Assembly (NCBI RefSeq): GCF_947623445.1
Contig: NC_135243.1
Span: 21,336,479-21,400,478, forward strand
From: Clavelina lepadiformis
Lineage: Eukaryota > Chordata > Ascidiacea > Aplousobranchia > Clavelinidae
Direction of reading: 5' to 3'
Length of the DNA: 64,000 nt
Shown in pieces: positions 1 to 14,700 of this stretch. Numbering within the stretch: position 1 is the first letter of the stretch; the number at the start of each line of letters is the position of its first letter. The notes beneath the pieces are model-generated. The model saw nothing but the letters and a program-made list of their open reading frames with translations, searched no databases and had not been told where the DNA came from. The translations under genes were made by a program, and so were the position numbers.

Positions 1-3000
1 TTGGTGGCCATGCTTGCAGGTACAATATACTACTTTTTAAGTAAAACCGATGTGTAAGTTGCTCCCCAAGCTTGATGACCAAAACTTTCCCTAAAAATTT
101 GTGACATATACAGTATATACACAGTTTTTAACGATTGTCGTGATATTTATTTTTTCGAAAATTAAATTTTTTATAATTTTAAAACCCAAACGCAAAGTAA
201 AGCTGATGTTGTCTGAATCGTGTTAACCAAATTTTAAAGTAAAATAAGAAACAGGATATAGTTTGGCACTCTTAAGGTTAACTTTATATTTTTCGACACA
301 AGCTTTCGCAAGCATAAGCTTGCTTCTTCAAAGCTGAAAAGTGAACGAAAGTAAAGCTGTAATATTGTTTTGATTTTTAAATCATTTCCAACATACACTC
401 TTCTTCCCAATATGACCTTAGTGCAGTTTATTCGTCATGTTTGGTTTGCTGGCTAAATTGTTATTGGGCTAAATAATAATAAATGAAATTACTGAATATA
501 TTCCATGAAATAATAAATGCAAGCATTCGACAGTCATTGCAAAACAAAACGCTTAAACATGTCTTGTTTTACCCATTTTTTTTCTTTTTAATACATAATA
601 GAATTATAGACACAACGTCTTTAAATCGCAGCTCTTTAGCATCCGCACATAGATCACTGCGCAATTTTTTTGTTAGGCAAAAACGATTCAACTTTTGTAC
701 ACGAATCCTTCCCCTGCCTATCTGCAGGCAGTGAGCCAAGTTCGCAATTTAATCTAATTGCCCCTGATGCAACCAGTATTATAATTAAGATTACAAACAA
801 GAACTAGCTAACCACGTGAGAAAATACGACCACACTTAACTCAACTTTAATGCGCATTTGACCTTATTTGGTCTGTCGTACTTCGATTTTGATGGCATGA
901 TAATTTCACACTGTTGTAAATCTTTTTGTTGCTAAATACAGTGATATTTTCAAGTCTGATAGATCTGTGAATACATGTCACTTTCGTTACCGTTACCTTA
1001 GTGTTTGCTTTTTATTAATTGTTAATTGCTTTGACAGCAACATTCAAAGATTCTTATAGAAGTAAACTAAAACGTTTTGCAACTAAGTGTTGGTGGTGTA
1101 TCACGCAATGGATAGTGAAAAGATGAGGGATTTCCTGCTGAAGCAAAAATAAAAATCTGTGATACCTGCCTACCATTGATTTGTGTTACCCAACTTTGGA
1201 ACTATTCATCAAGAAGCGTCATTCACACCTTGTTTAAGGAAAGTACAATGGTAGCGCTGTAGCGTTTGTCACACTGTCCGCTAGATAGGGGCATGACACC
1301 ACGTTAATTTTCCAAAACATCCATTGTGTTTTTCTCTATTTCACCATTCACATTTCAAGTCTGTCATCGTTAAAGACAAGGAGGCACACAGACGTTCTTT
1401 TGAGACATCTCTCCACGTTAACTTACAATATGAAGTTAGCCGCAGTAATTTCTTTCGTTGCGATAATTCGAATCCGGTTCACATTTGGCCTTTGGTAGTT
1501 TAATCTCAATGTAATGTACCTTGAAACAAAGTAAACTCTCATGTAATGTTTCAAGATTATGTGAAGTGTGTTGCAATTTGTTTCCGTTCGGGTCAAATTG
1601 GGTTTACGAATGCTGACACATATACGTATAACCTATGGATTCTGGTACAGATTGTTTTATAAAATCTTAATTTCAATAAGTAGCATAAAAAAAAGTGAAC
1701 AAATGATGAAATCACCAGCCTGCCAAATGTTTTACAGCTTGGACTGTATCACTTGCGGTTGAGATTTTCAAGACACTAAAAAGTGCAAACCGTAATCAGA
1801 AAGATTGAAAAGCACTGCTCTAGTCATTTCATTGTTATTATCCTTATTTTCATGCACAATTCAAGATTGCTGTTATTTATTCATAAGAGTATCTGTTACT
1901 TTAACTGTGGTACACATGCTTGGCGGACTGCAAGTTTGACACCACTGGCTTAAATAATTTTATATTATTTATAGTAATAATTATTTTGTATGTTTCTTTT
2001 AAATTATTAGACACTTCTTCCAAATACAGTATTTTGCTGGCTAATTGTTATGAGGGTTTGTTAGAAGTATGTTTGTTAGTGACGAAACCCACTCTGTATA
2101 CTATTCGCAGTTGTTTTCATCAAACATTTTTACGAGAATAGTCTTGAATGATTTAAGCCTTTTGGCTAGCCTCTAAATTTTTGCTGAATTCTAGTAATCT
2201 TATGCAGTAGAGCAAAGTTTAATCAAAAGCGTTTGAAGTAAGTGATGATTATTGATGTAAATATTTATAAATTGCAAGATATCATTTCCCCTAATATGTG
2301 TAAAATGCATTTCCCCCCCTGCAGAACTCTTCAAAGTATGCAGAACTCCTGTTGAAAAGCACTGATTAAACCCATATAATTAGAAATGTTGAGTATTATT
2401 ATTAGTATATTCTAGTATTACTGTATCAAACTTCAGGTGGCGATGAAGTTGCATCTGATATGATTGTACAAATCTTTGTTTCATTGGCTTTAGGAGAACT
2501 TCCTTGGGATGAACCCTCTCTTGCATGTGAGGAATATAATAACTGGATAGATCACAAGATTCAATATTCTCCATGGTGCAAGATCAACACATTGCCTTTA
2601 GCACTGCTGAGAAAGTTACTTACCCATGATCCAGAATCACGTTGTAATATTGCTGCATTAAAAAAAGACAGGTTATAATTTATTTTTCTCTTAGACAGTA
2701 CTGTAAGTAACTTTAATTAACATAAATTAGCACAAATTAACGATAGTGTTTCAGTGTTTCTATTTAGGTCGCTATAAAAATCCATCAAATGTTATGTGTC
2801 TATACCGTTTGATAAGTCCCCTTTACTTGTTATGATAAGTACTGGTAAGATAGTGATATCAAGATTTTATCAGCATACTAGAAGCTTTACCTCTTATTTC
2901 AAGTCACATTGTTAATTGTAGGCAAAATTACAGGTTATTTTAGGAAGCATGATAAAAAGGTTAGAATTAGCAACGTATGTAATGTTTGACTCCAAATTTT

Positions 3001-5758
3001 ATCTAGGAAACAAACTATTCAAGAATGAAAATGATATACAGAGCAGCACATTTCACGAGTTGATAGATTACCAAAAATTTTGTTCAGAATTCTCTACTAC
3101 ATGAACGACACGTTTAAGGCTAAGGTTAACAAAATATTCAGTTGCTAAGAGCTTGTAGCCTAATGTGTCTAATAGCCGGAAATAATTTCCCAGCCCTAAT
3201 TTGAATAGCCAAAGCTTGGTGTAAATTAAAACTATTTGGGTCAAGGTTCTCATGGGCCTGGATTTGTCTTCGTTCCTTTTCATTCTCCGCAAGTGTATTT
3301 GGGGTGGGAAATTAGGAATTTATCTATTGCCCAGTTTTACATTCTTATTCAAGAGAGGAAAAATTTTACTGCAGCTATATGCATAGTCTACTCATACCTG
3401 CAATAACTGTCAGAAGTGGTTATTGTCGTTGGGAAATTATTGTTTTGTTACAAATTGCACCACAAATGAACATCAAATAATTCTACCGGGGAACAGATAT
3501 ATTCCAATGTCAGATTTGGATTGCTTTGTGGACATTAACACAATAACGTGCAGCAAACAGTCACTTATATACTGCTCAATCAAACCAATTCTTAAACATA
3601 TGACAACTTGAACGTATACAACAAAGACGACAACACAATCTAGTCAACTTGATGCAATACTTTCAAAACCCAAATTTATTGGTTAAAAACGATGAATATA
3701 TTTTGATCATGATGTCATTCTGCTCAGCAATAATACTAAACAAAGTTTTTTGAAGGCAACTACAGTCTTAATTAGTGATTCGTGTGGGAACAATGGCAAT
3801 AATTAAGCAGGTAGCTAAAATGTAAAACAACAAATCTAGTTGGCTATCAACAATGCTATCAATTGCAGTCTTCTTGAAAGGCTTCATCTCATACCTCAGC
3901 ATTCCACCAACATCAGTTGAGGCTAAAAGACTAATTTGTTAATGTTTTGATTTTTCTGCACTGTCAGTACAGGGAAAATTCGTAGAAGAAGTTGAGATGT
4001 ATGTGTGTTATTATTAAAGTCTTGTATTTTACCTGGGTTGAGTTACATTTTTCCGGTTATGTGAAAACCTGAGGAATCCAATACCCTAATGTGGACCACG
4101 CCTTAAATGACCAAGGTTGTACAACCAACCAGCATTGCTGAAGAATAGCCGTAAAATTAAAATAGACTCCCGAAAAGAAAGGCAGTAAAAAATTTGCTTA
4201 AACAAAAGACAAGTGTAGCTTAAAAATGTAGAATTTTGTAGTATCGAGATTCCTAAAAAGATTTTGACTCCTTTCTTCCATGTTTTTCATTGACATTCAC
4301 ACAAATGCCGTCTTGTTACTTGAAAAGGACTAATTTTAACCCATTCCATGTTTGAGAAATTATACCCTTTTTTCTTGTAAATAGGTGGTTTGTGAAGCAT
4401 CTTCAACAGAAACGGAGACTGTCTTCACCTGTAGAGTCCCCGTTCATAAAACGAGGATTGACTAGCTGTGAGGATTTTTCATCCAATGCTTTGTTGGCAA
4501 CAGAGGTATCCATTCAGGTTCCCTAGGAGTTGCACCCACACACAATTTTATCTTGCAAAATTAACATCAATATGCAAATGGAAAACATTTGATTGTGAAA
4601 ACACATAGATCAGTCTTGTAAAATACTAACTATAACTAAATGAGTTAAAACGGTCACCATACAACGAATTATGCTTCTAGGTGCGATGCCGTCACTATCA
4701 TATAATTCATATGAATTTTTATTTCATGTTTGAAAATAATTCTTTTATAGCAATCTGTAATATTTTGCATTCGTACACAGATTTCTTTGTCTCAACCTGA
4801 TCCAGGTGTAGTCTTTAACACATCTAATGTTTCAGAAGAATCCGTTGGAAATCTCCTTCATGTCGGTCTATCTCAGGTACCGTTTTAGCTATGACATTGT
4901 GTTCATTAAGTAGTCGTTTATTTCTAGCTGTTTTGTGCACAGTTACCTTTCATAGGTAAACAATAAACATGTTTGAAGTGCAAACCAGCAGAAAAGTATT
5001 TCATTTATCGATTTATGGGTAAGCATCAATGGTTTCCGTTCAGTTCATCAATGGTCAATTCAACCTTTCTGACTCGGGTTGAAAAGAATTACACTTGGCT
5101 AAGTTATCATCGGGCGAATTCGCCTGAAATGTATGGGTTTAATTAATACAAAACCACGATAAATACCAAATCAAAAACTGATAGTGTTCGTTTTGTCTAA
5201 AACATTTCTCGACATTTTTCATGGAAAGTAATGAGTTAAAAATACTGTTATGCACTTTTAAATATTGAAAACATTTTTTTTCATGTTTACAGCCAGTTCA
5301 AGCTGACAATATGCTGCTGAGTACGCAGTGTATGGGAACACCAGGTAGCTCCCAGACGGCATTGCAGCGTTTAGGAAAACGTATGACTCGTTTCTGGACA
5401 AAGAAAGGTGTTCAGGAAACCATGGCAGAAATTTGCAAGGCGTGTGAAAATTTGGAGTAAGGCTCATTGGAATTGTACTTTTGTTATTTATCCTTAGGCG
5501 ATTATGATTATTCTGTATGCTTTTTTTAGATATGCTGTAAAACAAGCCACGTCCACAGAACTTACTGTGATTACATCGGATCGGCGATTCAGAAAGCTTA
5601 TTTTTAAAGTTTTTATTTATCCCAGTGCTGCTGAATTTTCTAAGGTTACAGCTGATTTTTATCACACCTTAGTAGATGTTCGCCTTTCAAAAGGAGACGG
5701 CTTGGAGTTCAAACGACTTTTTGATGCATTAATAAAGCGCCTTATGCGTATTTTATAA
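1..5758 (+). CDS. CHEK1: Checkpoint kinase 1 (CHK1), 3' part of gene, six exons visible
   Basis: Serine/threonine kinase of the DNA-damage and replication checkpoint, activated by ATR and acting on CDC25 phosphatases. Exons read here: 1-19 (end of an exon, LVAMLAG), 2494-2671, 4385-4505, 4781-4876, 5293-5456 and 5530-5758 (stop TAA). All junctions are GT-AG and phases agree; joining 19 to 2494 gives AMLAGELPW, matching the kinase C-lobe of vertebrate CHK1. The second exon ends the kinase domain (ALLRKLLTHDPESR, KKDRW). The fourth holds an SLSQP site placed like the ATR site Ser345 of human CHK1. The last two hold the regulatory C-terminal domain, with MGTPGSSQ, KRMTRFW (CM1) and SKGDGLEFKR (CM2). 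An alternative acceptor at 4751 would add ten in-frame residues to the fourth exon. N-lobe and catalytic-loop exons lie upstream of the window. No damage is seen. The 2.47-kb intron 20-2493 shows nothing recognisable. Confidence 0.94.
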
Positions 5759-7798
5759 GAGTGGGTGCTGCAGGTTATGCATAACTTTGCATATGTTAGA
5801 TAATATAAATGCATTTCTTGCTGATTTTTCTGTAGATCGGTGAATTTTCTGTAATGGCTGTAATATATGTTGTGCAGTGCTCATTTCCTTCATTTATGTT
5901 TAACCTTAATCGATTGCTGCTGTAGTTATTGTATGAGTTTCTCCGTTTCCCTTCTTTATCCGTGACATTTCCTTTTCTTTTGAAAATATAATTCATTCTT
6001 TCTCTATTTGTCAAAGTATGTTAAATTAGTCTATTTAGTTATGACTAGAAGGACCTCATCCAAAAGTAATCTTACGGTATCGAATCTCTAAATTTATCTA
6101 GAGTAGGCTATAATGCGACTTGACATGAGTGGCTCAGCCCGAGTTAAGATTTTGCAATACTTACTTAATTCAAAAATTTTTGCTAAAACTGACGATGCTG
6201 AGTTATTTTAGTTAATTCTAAACTTCACGATACTGAAAGAAAATATCCTATAGTTTCATTAGCTCATGATGAAAACAGTCATTGTAGTCACATTATGCTA
6301 TCAAGCAATATACTCTGTCTATACGTAGTTTTAAGCTGGGGCTTACCTGAAATGTGGCTGTTAATTTGCCAAACTGTCGACTTACAAAAGTTTTGTAGCT
6401 CCTGGTGTACACCAACAAACAAATTCGGTGAGACTCCTTTGTTCCCGTCCACCAAACTTTTGTCAAGGAAGGTGTTTTGGAAGAATTTGGTTTAATAATT
6501 TTTTGTTTTTCCCCTTTAGCTAATAGCAAACCTTTAAAAGATACTTTGTAATATATTGGGATGTGTACTGCATTACTTGACATGTTGCAATAACATCCGT
6601 CCATGTTACATCCATGCCTGCTTTCCGGTTGTCTTTCGTTTGGCTAAGCGAGATGGACAGAGAAGTTTGTTGCTGTTTCACAGCTATTGCCTGATACTGA
6701 CGAATCTCATCTCAAGACGTGATTATTACTGATTAGTAGTTTTGAATGTAGTCAGATAAACACATATCAATTTCCAGTTGTTTCATTAGTTCAACCGTCT
6801 GGGCTAATAGCCCGACTTTTAAAGGTGGTCATTACTAGTACAATATTTCAGTTAACTTTTGAAAAACTTGGTGCGTCTGAGGCAAAGATACGATCCTCTT
6901 TTAAATACCTCGGAGACAAAGTTTTAAAGCAAGAGGCTTGTAAAACAGGTTTTAACTACAATTTGTCTGAGGGTAAATAATTTGGTAAGTAGCCTACTAA
7001 GATTTGCAACCAAATACAGGCATCGTAATGTAATTAAAGCAATCATTGTGACCGTTACTTCGCAACTTAAAATCGGTCTCCTTAACTTTTGTACTCCATA
7101 TAAGGATCTAGTATTGAAAAAATATTACGCCATAATTTTTTTTGATTTATCTCATAACTTTTCATTCAGGCCTTCAAATCGGAGTGCACAAGTACAAAAA
7201 AAAACTTAAAATATTATTTTTATTTCTTGAATATGTTGACATCGTAGCGCCTGCTTCTCAAGCTGTTTGCAAAACCAATGTTACACCATGGTTGATCTCA
7301 ATGATCTGACATGGTCGATGTAAGCTCGTTTATTAATACCCAAGTAAGTTGTGCTTTACCATATGTACGAATCCCATACATTTAAATTTATTTGTCATAA
7401 ATTTGCAATGCCCGCCCCCTTTTTCAGTCGTTATGTGTTGTTTTGGTTTTACGTCGTTATATTAAATGGCGGATATTTCGGTTAAATCCATTTTAGCATT
7501 ATTTGTTTCTTTAAAGGCACATATATTTTGATTAACGTTTTCAGGAAAATACCACAATTGAACAAGTATGACTCCGCGTGGTTGCAATGACGTTTTGTTG
7601 GTTTTGTCAATACCAATCTAGCAATATGTCATACTAAGCCATTATACTTTTCATCAGCAACGAACCTATTGAAACAACGTCATGTTACACCACATAACTC
7701 ATGCGTGGTCACATTTTATAAAAAAAAGTGATAAAAAACTTAGTCGGGGGAAAATGCTTTAAACGGTAATATTATGCTGCCTGCTCTTTTTATCGTAG
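5759..7798. other. Intergenic stretch downstream of CHEK1
   Basis: AT-rich sequence with only short open frames that show no family motif and no consistent splice phasing. No canonical AATAAA close to the CHEK1 stop was seen; TATAAA-like variants occur near 5800. Upstream exons of the following LCCL gene (signal peptide) could lie here but were not recognised. Confidence 0.5.
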
Positions 7799-10700
7799 CC
7801 TTAAAATTCCCAATGACGTACACATGCGCAACAAACGCCCGTCAGCAATACGACATGTTCTTTTCTGTCCAATGCCCAAAGGGTTCCGCTTCTCAAAAAT
7901 ATTGTGTATGGGGCAAAAAAATCTAAGCGCACGACTCATCTAAATGTCGAGCTGCAATTCACAATGGACGTTTGACAGGTGAATGTCATGATGTTAAAAC
8001 ATGTGACAACTTTCTCTGATAACGAACCATGCCATTGTAGCCTATACAGTATAGCCTATTTTTCCCCAAAAGTTCCAGGTGAAGGCTAATTCACTGAATA
8101 GCAAAAACTCACATAGGCCTACACCATTTATATTTTATCAAATTTTCACCAGCTTATGCACCAAGTGTAACCAAACTTTTTCTGACCAGGTAAGCTCCCC
8201 GCTTTAACGGCTAGTCAATTAGCCAGACTCTCTTATTTTTACGAGTCTTCCTTAGATAAAAACAAACGTCTTCTCTTTATTAAAACCAAACGTAGACTAA
8301 CTCAACTCAACCCTAAAACTTGCCAGCCGAGCAACCAACCAAAACACAGAATTAATCTTGGCCACATAGCAAGAAAATAAGCGCGGGGCGTTAATTACCA
8401 AATAGGCCTACAGGGGTAGTGCGGTGATGCGGAACAAGAAACAAGCTAAAAAAAACCTGCACGTGTAAATGGTAAAGAAGTGCGACAGTGCGAGAGAAGT
8501 TATGAAAACCGACAAGTATACGCAAGTACACATAAATGAAGTAATGAACAGCACCTATAGAAACGGATGACACACACATATTGGACTAAATTACTGTATA
8601 ATATAATGCAGCAGAAAAACAGTGCACGCACACACTAAGGTAAAAACTCCCTAACAGTTTACGGGGTAGTAAATATAAAACAAACACTAAGTAGTCATAA
8701 ACAGCTTACACCGTAAACTAGTGCTTTACAAACCGGGTGTTACAACGTTAAAATGCAGTGCTTATAAAACAGGTGTGAAAAGATATTCTCGTGACACCAA
8801 GTACTTAAAAAGGTTAAACAATCGTTATAGTATTGCAAAACAAAATACGTTTTAAACATTAATAATATTGAAAATGATCAAAAAATTGTTTTTGAATAAT
8901 AGCTACTCCCATATCATGTGAAACACCGGTCCTAGACAAAGGGTTCGCATTGCTGAATGTTTTCCAAATCGTTTGCCCACCTGGATGCCTGAAGTCGTCC
9001 GCAAAGGTTTGGGGAAGGGTTGTATCCAGTAATCCAGCGACCATTCTTCCTTATGCAAAACTACCATTCATAACGGAAAAATAACAAGTAGCCTATATGT
9101 CTGTGATTTTAACAATAAATATAAAACACTGTATTGGTAGAGATGCAAAAGGTTTTGTCCGAAATGAATATCTCGTTAAGTTTTTCTGAAAAGAGCTGAA
9201 GCGCCCCAGTGCCTTTTCCAGGGTTAGGCTTTAATCTTTTATGGTTGTAAATGATAAACCATTTAATGAACAGGTTAGCGTAAACACATACGTTTGACTT
9301 TTGCACTGCTTTGCTGAGGTATAATATCACGTTGCATGCTGTCGTACTTTTTATTGCATTTTTCATCTTATTTTATGCTTTTATTCTTATAAGATTATTT
9401 GAAAAACTTGCTGGACTTTTTAGCTTGGCCGCCCTTTAGAAACCAGGAATAGTTTAACTCTTGTTCCATACCTTGCCCCTCAATTACTTAATTGAGCCGG
9501 CCCTGTAACTAACATTCGACTAATCATATTGCTATAGTTTTGTTGGTTGAAATGTAGCCTAATATTTTTGTCTTTTCTTCCGTAAATAACTTACAAAGTT
9601 AGAAGCAACACGTTACTTAAAAATAAAACATTTTCTATGATATCAAATATAATGTCATTAATATATTCTTTATTTTATGCCAGACGCTGGGGGCAAAGTA
9701 ACAATTTTCACACAACCCGGTCAACCATCTTACCAAGCTGAAGAACGAAATTCAGTCAACAGTTCGTTGATGGATTATTCTCATTCGTCTTTTAGCTTGA
9801 CGCCAGGTTTACCAGGTAAAACTTTGCATAGATTACAAAATCAAAACATTCGGTTAAAAGGTATTTTCTTTCTACTACAGGAGTTTGCAAACACTTTTCT
9901 AAAATGCTGAGAGATAAACATTTATATGTGTTTAGGTGTTAATGACCCATCGGTGTCATGCCACATCACCGGTCGTGATACCAGGTTTACGGTCCAGGCA
10001 ATCTGACATGTCCATCCGGGTATGCTAATACAACTGGAGATGTCTGGGGAAGCGGCATCTATACGCACGATTTCGCCGTTTGCAGGGCTGCTATTCATGA
10101 TGGAAGAATAGCAGGTTGATTTAATTTGTAAGATCAGTAGCATTAAAAATAATAGTTTTTATACCGTCATTTAGCTTTTTATAAGTTTAATTTTGCCCTA
10201 TTTTGATAAAAAATCTGCCTGTTTGAGATCAATTGCGTTCTTAATGGATTTAGCTGATATCGTTAACTCTAAAACATTTTTTTAAACAGACCATGGAGGT
10301 AGCGTAACGTTTTACAGACAGCTCGGCCAATCGTCATATCTCGGCACTCAAGGAAATTGCGTCACAAGCAAACCTTCTGGATATTGGAAAACATCCTTCA
10401 GTTTTGCAACCGAATTAACAGGTAGACCTACAACAAATTAGCTTACTTATACAGTGGTATACCTGTATAACTTTGGCTTCAGCCAAATTCATGTTTAGGT
10501 TTACACAGTACAGCAATATGAATGGCAACATTTTAAATGATTCCAACTTTGGTTCAGCGCCATTTTAAACTCTCACTGTAGCTGCATATTAGCTGTAATA
10601 TCTATTTTTTGATACTCTTTAAAGCTGACGAAGGTTTTAATGTTCATTGAAAACTTTCAAGAACCGAAATCTTATACTTAAATTAATGAGTTATGCCATG

Positions 10701-11728
10701 GCGTGATTGTAATTACAGCAACATTTGATTAAACAGAAGCTCCTGACTGCACAACAACTGCTGACGAACCGATGTTTTACACTCAATCAAGTTCTAAAAT
10801 CTTTAGCCCTCCTTCATCTGCGGATTCTGCTTCAAACGTTTGGGGAATAGTCGTGTACGCTTCGGTGTCATCGATTTGTAAGGCTGCAATCCATGATGGC
10901 AGAATCTCAAGCAAGTGAGCTACTTAAACGTAGTACCATATAATCATAAACTAATGGGTTTACCGTCAAATGTTGACTTTTATGGGAGATCAGACGCGTT
11001 TGTTTTCAATTTTAAGATAATGATGGTGGCTTAATTGCTGTTTATATTCAGCCAGGACTACCGTTTTATAATTGAACCAAACGACACTTGTTTACAAGCT
11101 TACACCATGGACCGTTTCCATCATCGTTTGACTTTACAACTACCAGTAAGATAATGATTATAATTGGCTTGTTGACACTCACGCAAGTTGCGATCATCAA
11201 ATATGTTGTAGTAATACGAATTTTCATTTTTAGATGATAATAATTTCACCGATGTTACAACTCCATGTTCAGGTAAAATGAACTACCATTAGAGGTTTAC
11301 ACAAAAAAGACCATCGAAATAGTTTATATCATATACAAGATTTACTTGTGACATTTTCTGGCATAAATTCAGAAATCAAACTTTCTTCAAACCTACCTGC
11401 TTTGTTACCTTATCAATAGATATCAATCAAAGATCAAAGATATCTGGATACGCCGTAATCCCATGTCTTACTCTTATCGCATTACTTCTACTTACATGGG
11501 TCGTGTATTATAAAATCCAAGGGTCACACAGGTATCTGTGAAGTTAATGTACTTGAAAACTAACTTGAAAATTCTAATATGTCGTGCAATACAACAGTTA
11601 CAAGAATAAAAACCACGTCGTAGAATCGTTGTGTGACTGAGATTTCTTGTGTTTCCTCCAGAAATTCTCACGATGGGAATGAAATTGCTCCTGTTCTACG
11701 AGAATCCAACAACGTTGAAAAGATTTAA
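7799..11728 (+). pseudogene. Multi-LCCL type I membrane protein gene, apparently decaying
   Basis: LCCL domains (Limulus factor C / Coch / Lgl1) are extracellular modules. Each is split here over two exons by a phase-1 intron. First halves: 7799-7978, 8903-9087, 9936-10114, 10737 to about 10914. Second halves: 9684-9815, 10290-10421 (both 132 bp), 11052-11145. Then 11234-11272 (linker), 11420-11531 (membrane helix with IPCLTLIALLLLTWVVYY) and 11662-11728 (short tail, stop TAA). Signature motifs are CRAAIHDGRIA with GGSVTFYRQLGQSSYLG, and CKAAIHDGRIS. Breaks: a TAA in the first module at the conserved Tyr of VWGxxIY; frameshifts near 9030, near 9994 (FYGPGNLTC needs one more T) and near 11085. 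The second half of the first module was not found. Phases are otherwise coherent to the stop. A signal-peptide exon is not seen. Base-calling errors are an alternative to decay, but the neighbouring CHEK1 and nucleotidyltransferase genes are clean. Confidence 0.82.
9400..9505 (-). mobile_element. Terminal fragment of a hAT-type DNA transposon in an LCCL intron
   Basis: Read on the minus strand from 9505 it begins CAGGGCCGGCTCAATTAAG, followed by GGGGCAAGG and GGGCGGCCAAG. This layout is typical of one end of abundant hAT elements (CAGGGCCGGC termini). A matching opposite terminus was not found nearby, so this looks like a one-ended remnant; the inner boundary is approximate. Confidence 0.5.
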
Positions 11729-14700
11729 AGAGCTTCACACTTCCGTATTACGAAACCAAATTATTTGTCTTTTGTATAGCACTAGTAGAGCGTAACAAAC
11801 AATTTTAATCAATTTATAACGAAAATTATTTCTTTTGCAATTGCTTTATTGTTATTGTTATATTGCTTCTTCTTTCAGGCTAATAAATGAAGCAGTTACA
11901 TAGCTCCATTACTTCAATCATGCATCAGACTGCGTAGTCTTTACAACAAAGAATCCGTACGCTTGCCTGATGGGAAACAAGGTACATAAAAGAATTATTT
12001 ATAGATAAAAACGAAATGAGCAAACAAGGGGAACATTTCATTACACGCCTTTTCAACCTTTTTATTGAACAGAGTCATATGTTAAAAACCACTTGCAACT
12101 TACATCGTTTAAATTTTTATTTAGTGAAGCCGCGGCATATAAGACGGATGCAAGTGGAACCCCAACCGTAGGCATTTAAATTTACGTTGATTGGAGCAGC
12201 TTAGACTATTATACTATTTTCTCATATTAAACGCCGGCTCATAAGAGGCAATATTTACTATCTGTCTTACAAAAAAATTTCAAGAACTGAAATTTTTATT
12301 ACTTTCTCATTTATTGCAGCTGAATTTTGACACGCTTCGCTGACTCAAGACTTAACTCGTCCCGCTTAAATAAGAGCCAACCCTGGTGTAAATACAGTTG
12401 GTTTGGCCTCTTTCTTTTAGCCCTTTGTTTAAGACTGTTTATGTCGAACCTTTTAGAAGTCTTATGTTTTATTTATGAGTGAGTTCTTTGACGACTCAAA
12501 GACAAGAAACCTGAAACGTACAATGTTTTCCGGTGCAAAGGTGGCAGTCAGTATATGAACAGTTCATTTTACGTTTGTGTGCTGTTAACGTGACCTTATA
12601 TTTTTCACGTAACATTTTCACGGCCTTGTTATGGGTTACTGCGCCGACTGCGGTTGATTAGATATATGAGAAGAGTTTTTGATCAACCAAATTTAATTTT
12701 CTGTGATCTGTCAACCTCTCAGAAACAATACAATGTGCTCAGTTCGATAGATAGAGTGATGCGATTCCTTGCAAGCGGTAAAACGATAAACACTGCACTT
12801 CAGGCTTTTAGTTTCTATTTTTTCCTTAATATGTTTGCTTTAATTCACTTAACCCTAAGTTTTTAAATCGTTTTCTTGAAACGAAACCTCGACACCTATA
12901 TTAAATGGGGAAGGAAGTGTTAGGAAAGCAAAAATAAGGCCGGCAATGGCTTAAACTTTGTACCTATGTTATTGTGCTGACTGGCAGGAGCGCCATGCTA
13001 TTAATTATTGACTAGAACGTTGACGCGACTCCATTGTTTGCGTAATCGTTAACGGCCTTTATACTACTGAACAGTCAGTCACAGAGGCTGAACCAGACTA
13101 TAACTTGTTGTAGCAGTCAAATCGTCGAAGGAAAGTCGATTTCACAGGAACAACAACACCCTGAAATATGACAGTATCGAGGTTTTAAAACAAAGAGTTC
13201 ACTAAGTTGTCAGAAGTAAACGGAACAAGAAAAAACAACGTGCGCCGCTTTGCATCATTGAAGTTGGCTGTCGGATTAACATAACCCGGAAGTACAATAA
13301 GTCAAATAACCCGCAATAAATCAGCGACAACAATAGCACAGCGTTCGAGAGTTGAAAGCACAAACACGTCACTAAATTGTTATTATCAGAACTGCACCGC
13401 AATGTTGCTACGTATCAAGCACATAAATGACAATCAACACTTGTTAAAAGACCTTTTAATACAGCATTTGCATTTGATTTTTTGTTTAAATAGGAAGTGT
13501 TTCCGTCTACGCACCACTTGTTTAACAAACAAATGACCTTCTCTCGGCCTGTAGGAAAACATTTGCAAAAATCAACAGAGTTAGAACGAAAAGCCTTGAG
13601 TTAATTTTCATCCTATGAAGCAGGTTATTTATGTCCCACTGTTTGACTAAGGATTACTCGACGCCAATAAACCTATGCAATAACTTTGAAAAAGGAACTT
13701 AACATCTCATGAATAGTTTGCTATAATGTTACACTACGTCAAAACTTGTAACTGATGGAGCGTGAAACCATTCAAGCATGGTACTGGCAGGGTGCTCTAC
13801 AGTCAATACAAAAAGTTGTTTGGAAAGTGACTATTTTACCTTAACTACCACCTCACGCTGCCTATTGTTAAAGATAGGCAATTAGGTTAGGTTAGTAGAA
13901 GTGTTATAAAAACCTGATTTTAACTATTTTCGGTTTTAGTGAAGTTAAATGTAGATTTAAAGATAGATTTAGGTTGAATTTAAGACGTTAGTGTGTTTGA
14001 AAACTTAGCAATAGGCAATTAGGTTTTTCACTGGTCAAGAAAAGAGTTACGTATTACGCGGATGAGTATTATCTATTATTGTTCATTATCCATGCATTAT
14101 TTACCGTATTTGTTTTGACACTATTGATTTTGCGGCTCGCTGGTGTTTGCAGTTTACAAGTGACTCTTTTATTGAACAAGTTTGCCCATCTCTGGTATAT
14201 GCCATTTTTTGACTAGTACCATTGGCTACAAATGCCGAAATTTAAAGTGTATTACTGTTGTATCTAACTTATGTTGTAAATGTAAACAGTAGTATTGTTC
14301 AGAAGATTGTGTTTCAACAATCAAAATAACGTTGCTTTGATAAAACATAACTTGTAGTTAATGGCAGGCTATAGAAAAATTCGTTTTATCGTTCCAATAA
14401 GACAATGACAAATTCAGATTGCAACAATAGCTGAGCTTCTGTTACAACGAAAATACTACAATACAAAATAAAATTAAAAAAATTGCTGTTATGCAGTACG
14501 GGTTCATTTGGGGTCACGGTTAGTTAGAGGCTGCTTTTTTGATAACCTTAGACTGTTGATGGAGTTAGGCATCTGTTAATTTTTAATTAAAAAATAAAAC
14601 GTCTAAATTGTTGGCAAAAGTGGAACTATCAACGCGTGTTTCGTTCACTTTTAATGCTCGTAATAAAGTCGATTTAGGCAACCTAAGCAAGGAAATACAG

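Noticed and set aside
8391..8579. Minus-strand 62-codon frame between LCCL exons
   Set aside because: No motif, and it lies in an intron of the plus-strand gene.
10905..10920. GC-AG intron at the third LCCL first-half exon
   Set aside because: A GC donor keeps phase 1 but the next exon then meets a stop at once; the GT donor four bases later reads on, so GT is preferred.
13872..13894. TTAGG-like run suggesting telomeric repeat
   Set aside because: Only about two units; not a telomeric array.
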